Source of the DNA: Hypoxylon rubiginosum
Taxonomy: Eukaryota; Ascomycota; Sordariomycetes; Xylariales; Hypoxylaceae
DNA length: 64,000 nt
Assembly (NCBI GenBank): GCA_902806565.1
Contig: CADCXA010000007.1
Location: forward strand, 1-64,000
Reading direction: 5' to 3'
Shown here: positions 60,138 to 64,000 of the stretch, piece after piece
How the letters are laid out: every line of letters begins with the position of its first letter
Position numbering within the stretch: the stretch's first letter is position 1
Program-made: the position numbers and the translations under genes
Notes under the pieces: generated by a model
Seen by the model: only the letters and a program-made list of their open reading frames with translations
Databases searched by the model: none
What the model was told of the DNA's origin: nothing

Positions 60138-63100
60138 TCATTTTGCACTCGTCTCCCTAAGTGCAGCTCCGAAAGCCATCTGCTGGTTCATGAGGGCAAT
60201 CTCCAGCTCAGACAATACGCACTGCGCAGCGATGACTTTGAAGCTCTGGAAGTCGCTGTTGTTTCTGCCGAATTTGTTCGACGAAAAGATGCCGACGTGG
60301 AGGCACGCGATGCTAAGTTCTAGCGCCGACAAGTCGTGGTTGAAATCGTCGCTGGCGGAGTCGGAACTCAGCGACTCGCCGTCGACGTGATCGTTGGCAT
60401 CGTCGTAGTTGCCGTCGACGCCGTCGTCTTCTCGCGACTCGATCCCCTTCTTGCGGATCAGGCTCTCGGCCCACTTCGCGATGCGGTCGAACTCGTCCTT
60501 GAGGCGGATCGATTTGTCCCGCTGCCGCTTGGTCTGCACGCCGGACTTGTTGAAGATGTACCCGGTGAACACCTCGAGTTCCGTGATGCCTTTGGTCGAG
60601 TTGTCGGAGTAGTCCATGGTTGCGCTCCAAATGGCGTCGTCGTACCTGTGGAAGTCGGGAACGTTAGCAAGGTAAAAAGGTGACGGTAGAGCCAATAAAA
60701 AGGGGTATCAGGGGGCTTACGCCTGCCTGATGCGACGAGCATCGTCCTGGAGTGGCCGCCAGTTAACATCTCCCAACTTCTCGCACTCGCTCCTAATGTA
60801 ACGAGACAATTGATCCCACACGGAAGTGCCCTGCGAGCTCGTTGCCCGGTGAATATTCTCTTTCCATATCTTCTTCTCGTCGATAGCTCGGTATAGCTTG
60901 CCGAGAACTTTGCTCGACTTGTAATACTGGTACTTTGGGCCGCTCTCTTCATCTTCGTCTTCAAGCGCAGGTGCTTTCGGTGCGTCAAAGACGATCTCGG
61001 TTCGATCCACGATGTTCGCGGGAGGGGCTGGTGCCAAGCTGCCAGCTGTATTAGCATGGCCTATGAGATAGCATCGTCCTGAGTTTGGGGGGGGGATATC
61101 CAATCATCAGGTGGTGACAGGTTACTCACAAATCTGGCCGGTACCGAGTCCTGGTTAAACCTCTTAGCTGTTCGGTATTGATGGGAATACCTGACTTGCT
61201 ATAATCTACGCCTGTAGAGTGCATCTCAGCCAGGAGTGTGCATTCTTTATCGACGGTGCCGGCCTCTTTCATGTCGGCAAGAATCATATGCTTGACAGCA
61301 ATGACACCAAGTCTGCGATGTTGTGGTCAGTGGCGATCTAGATTCTTATGGGAAGACGAGCAAGAACTTTATAAAACATCAAGACCACAATGCGGTTTAA
61401 TGTCAATCGTATAACAGAAGCTAGTAGGTGATATCCTCTGGAAAACGCTTCGAATGTGACAATTTCAGCCGAAACGGAACTTACTGGTCTGTGGACATGA
61501 ATTCAACGAAGAAGTCTGTCATATCTTCCATGGTTACCTCCCTTCCTATATTCAAATGGCTCACTCGAGGGTAGTCTGCTGGCTCAAACTCGCGGCGAGA
61601 AGTCGAAACTGCGTCGTCATCCCATATGATGTTGTAGATGTCGCCGTCAAGATCACCTCCGCTGAGTTGACTCGGGAGGTCCCTCTGCCCTTTCTGGCTG
61701 AACACGACGCAATTTTCGAGCGAGCGAAGAGGGTGATGAGGTGGAGGGACGACCGCCCTTCTCACTTGTATATCACCAGGGTGGAGGGCGGGGGATCTTG
61801 TTATCAGGACCAACTTGTCACATATGTCGACATCACGGCACCGGGGGAGCTTGTGCTTTTCAAATGTGACGTATACTTGGTCCTCTTCTAGGAATCCGAA
61901 CTCGTCCATGATTCCGAACAGCGTAACACCTTTCTCTACCGGGATGCGGGCTTTATGCTTAAGGAGTCGCACTTCCCTAAGGATGGCAGTTTCAACAACG
62001 GAGCAGAGGAAAGCATCCTTCTTGTAATCGATCCCCAGCTTATGGAGACGCCGAATGAGTCTAGAGAAGTTGATCTGCTCTGCGACTTTCTGTCTTTTGA
62101 GGAATTCCACGGTGTTCCGAACGTAGGCTGCGATCTTACGCAGTCTGTCTAGTTCGCGATTCTGGACTTGGAAGAACCAACTCTCCTTGACGCCCATATC
62201 CTCGAGGATCTTGATCATCTGGCGATTAAGAACAAGGGGTATGGGCTTGTTTCCCATGTCGCAAATTTCTAGGTATCGCGTATCGTCACTTTCGAACTTG
62301 ACCATGCTCTCGGGTCTAATGCGCATGACCATTCCATCAAGAGTATCGTCTAAAGCAAGCATCCCTTTCGCACCACCCCATCTAATCTGGAAGCATGTGG
62401 TAATGCCTCTAGTCTGTGGCAGAGCATCCTGGATAGCTTCCATCAACGACCTAGATAGTGTCCCAACACCGTCGCTAAAAACTCGACTTCCGTCATTAGA
62501 TTTCATGTCTGCGATGTATTCGATCTGGACTCCGAGCTCGTGGAGGTCAATTGAGAATGGCGTCTCTGAAAAGGCTTGGCCAATGCGGGCGGCGCATCTG
62601 GGCGGCGAGAAAATCTTGTTGAACTTGCCAAGATCGGAAATCACAGAGGAATAAGTCTGGAAGTTCGAGTTGTGGTCCATGAACGGCGCCATGAACCAGA
62701 CACTATGAGCTCGAAGAGAGGAGTGGGAAAACCCCAAGAACATGTATTGCCGGCCGGCAATGTGAACTCCCTGCAGCAGAAAGTTTTTGAAGCGCTTCCA
62801 GATTGGTTCAAGTGATACTCTTGCGTTGAAGTATAGGTCCTGGCCATCCTCTTCACAGAATTGGACTCGCACAAAATAGCCAATATGGTGAGGAAATTTC
62901 CGTAGGATTCGGTTCTTCGCCTCAGGTTCGGGACCAAGAAGTATGAACCGACTCGGCGTAACCTGCACCTTATAGACCATAATAAGGTTCTGCCGTCCTC
63001 TCTCGGATATCAGCTCTTTCGTAATGCCATGCCGGATCTCCTTCTCATTGTCTTTGAGGCATGACCAAATCTCGTCCAGACTAAACGTATTTGCGTCGAC

Positions 63101-64000
63101 ATCAGGCCCAGGGAAGGGTATCTGAGAAAAGAGCTTCTTGACAGCAGCTGCGGAGAAGGGAAATGATGATGTACGTTCGGCACCACCAATGTCGTGGTTA
63201 TTGCTAGCCAGCCCTCTAGCTCTGTTGGTCGTGTTGCTCGATGACCTGTTGGTGGAACTTGTATTCGTAGTCTGGCAAAGACGTCTGAGTAGAGCCTCAA
63301 CCGTCTGAGGCAGAAGATAGCCATTATGAACAAGGGCCTGCAATTCGAAGAGAACATCAAAGGGAACAATAGAGGTCGCATTGCACTCGTCAACCAGACG
63401 GCGGAACGCTCTCAAACCATCAGCCATAGATGTTTGACCGAATATGGAGACACTGGGGAAGTCATAGTACGAAATAGTGAGGCGCTCCTTTTCCTTCAGT
63501 CGTCGGAGTTTGGGTTCGAAGTCGATCGGTGATACCTGTAAACGATAGACGAGACTCTGCCCCAGGATTTCCGCGTGGTTCGCGGAAGCATGCGGAAGTT
63601 GCTTCAGTCGTACCCTTGACACGTTCTTCATGGATCCAGAAAGCCCCAACTTGCTCATAAGAGAAGCAAGATCCTGGCTAATAAGTTGGAAGAATCGTGG
63701 TGCCTCCCACAGCGTTAGTGTCAGGGAATTGGGTCTTCCAGCGACAACTATCTCGTGAATAGTACGGTACGGGATTTCGACTCTGATTGAATCGCTTTGA
63801 GACGCGAAGTTGATGATAAGGATATCCCTACCAAACTTGGCCGAATTTTCCACACCTTCCACAGGCCACTCGATGTCTTTGGTATAGGCCAATTTGCGAT
63901 TTGGGTAATCATAATGCCCACACGAGAGACTGTCAAGCTTGAAGACGATGGTCTTGTCCTTCGCAGGCTCCTGCAGGTTTTCGTTCTCTTGCTGTAGATC
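60138..64000 (-). CDS. RNA-dependent RNA polymerase of the RNA-silencing type, 5' end outside window
   Basis: Exons 61485-64000 (open to the window edge), 61130-61312, 60721-61038 and 60138-60645 join to 1,174 visible residues plus stop; the frame starts GAT at 64000 and has no stop before the edge. The catalytic loop DLDGD lies at 61,640-61,654 in LSGGDLDGDIYN. Also typical of eukaryotic RdRPs (PF05183) are RIRWGGAKGMLALDD, RIRPESMVKF and PLVLNRQMIKILEDMG. The C-terminal exons carry LGVIAVKHMILADMK, a tail typical of the family, and an acidic low-complexity stretch. The protein makes double-stranded RNA for Dicer in quelling or meiotic silencing; I cannot decide between QDE-1, SAD-1 or third-type paralogues. 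The apparent start MAYTKD at 63892 is a TTG (Leu) codon, not a start. Confidence 0.93.

Noticed and set aside
1..64000. CRISPR arrays, bacterial operons, rRNA genes
   Set aside because: No regularly spaced repeat arrays, no rRNA-like conserved words, and the gene structures are eukaryotic.

Overview
This window is nuclear DNA of a filamentous ascomycete (Pezizomycotina). The evidence is short GT-AG introns in nearly every gene, two Zn2Cys6 regulators with fungal-specific domains, a eukaryotic RNA-silencing RNA-dependent RNA polymerase, and two-speed composition. Two blocks are almost pure A/T and saturated with stops, with the C-to-T/G-to-A pattern of repeat-induced point mutation (RIP). The rest has ordinary base composition. 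The exact species cannot be told from the sequence.

Layout. 1-17.4 kb: RIP-destroyed repeats, including a recognisable Ty3/gypsy reverse-transcriptase relic, a 0.3 kb inverted repeat and a dispersed direct repeat. 17.8-33 kb: a genic island with a rhodopsin-like 7TM membrane protein (+), a small unknown protein (-), a GT31-like glycosyltransferase (+), a small hydrophilic protein (-), a 1,036-residue Zn2Cys6 regulator (-) and a second Zn2Cys6 regulator (-). The two + strand genes nearest the AT block each carry one apparent lesion of RIP type. 33.9-40.0 kb: one complete but dead Ty1/copia element with 150-bp LTRs. 40-44 kb: gene-poor, with a decayed phosphotransferase fragment.

44-58.9 kb: a Cys-rich single-pass surface protein (+), a five-exon fucose-permease-type MFS transporter (-), 4.4 kb with no firm gene but small repeats and a candidate MITE, a GMC oxidoreductase (-), a secreted CVNH-fold lectin-like protein (-), and the mitochondrial phosphate carrier (+). 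60.1-64.0 kb: an RNA-dependent RNA polymerase (-) whose 5' end lies beyond the window.

How they fit together. The RIP blocks and the silencing polymerase are both parts of fungal genome defence, but nothing in the sequence ties them functionally. The transporter, GMC oxidoreductase and secreted CVNH protein sit in one stretch and could relate to carbohydrate use or surface interactions; that is only an inference. Exon structures were assembled by eye from splice motifs and reading-frame continuity. For the spliced genes the exon lengths add to whole codons, which supports the models.
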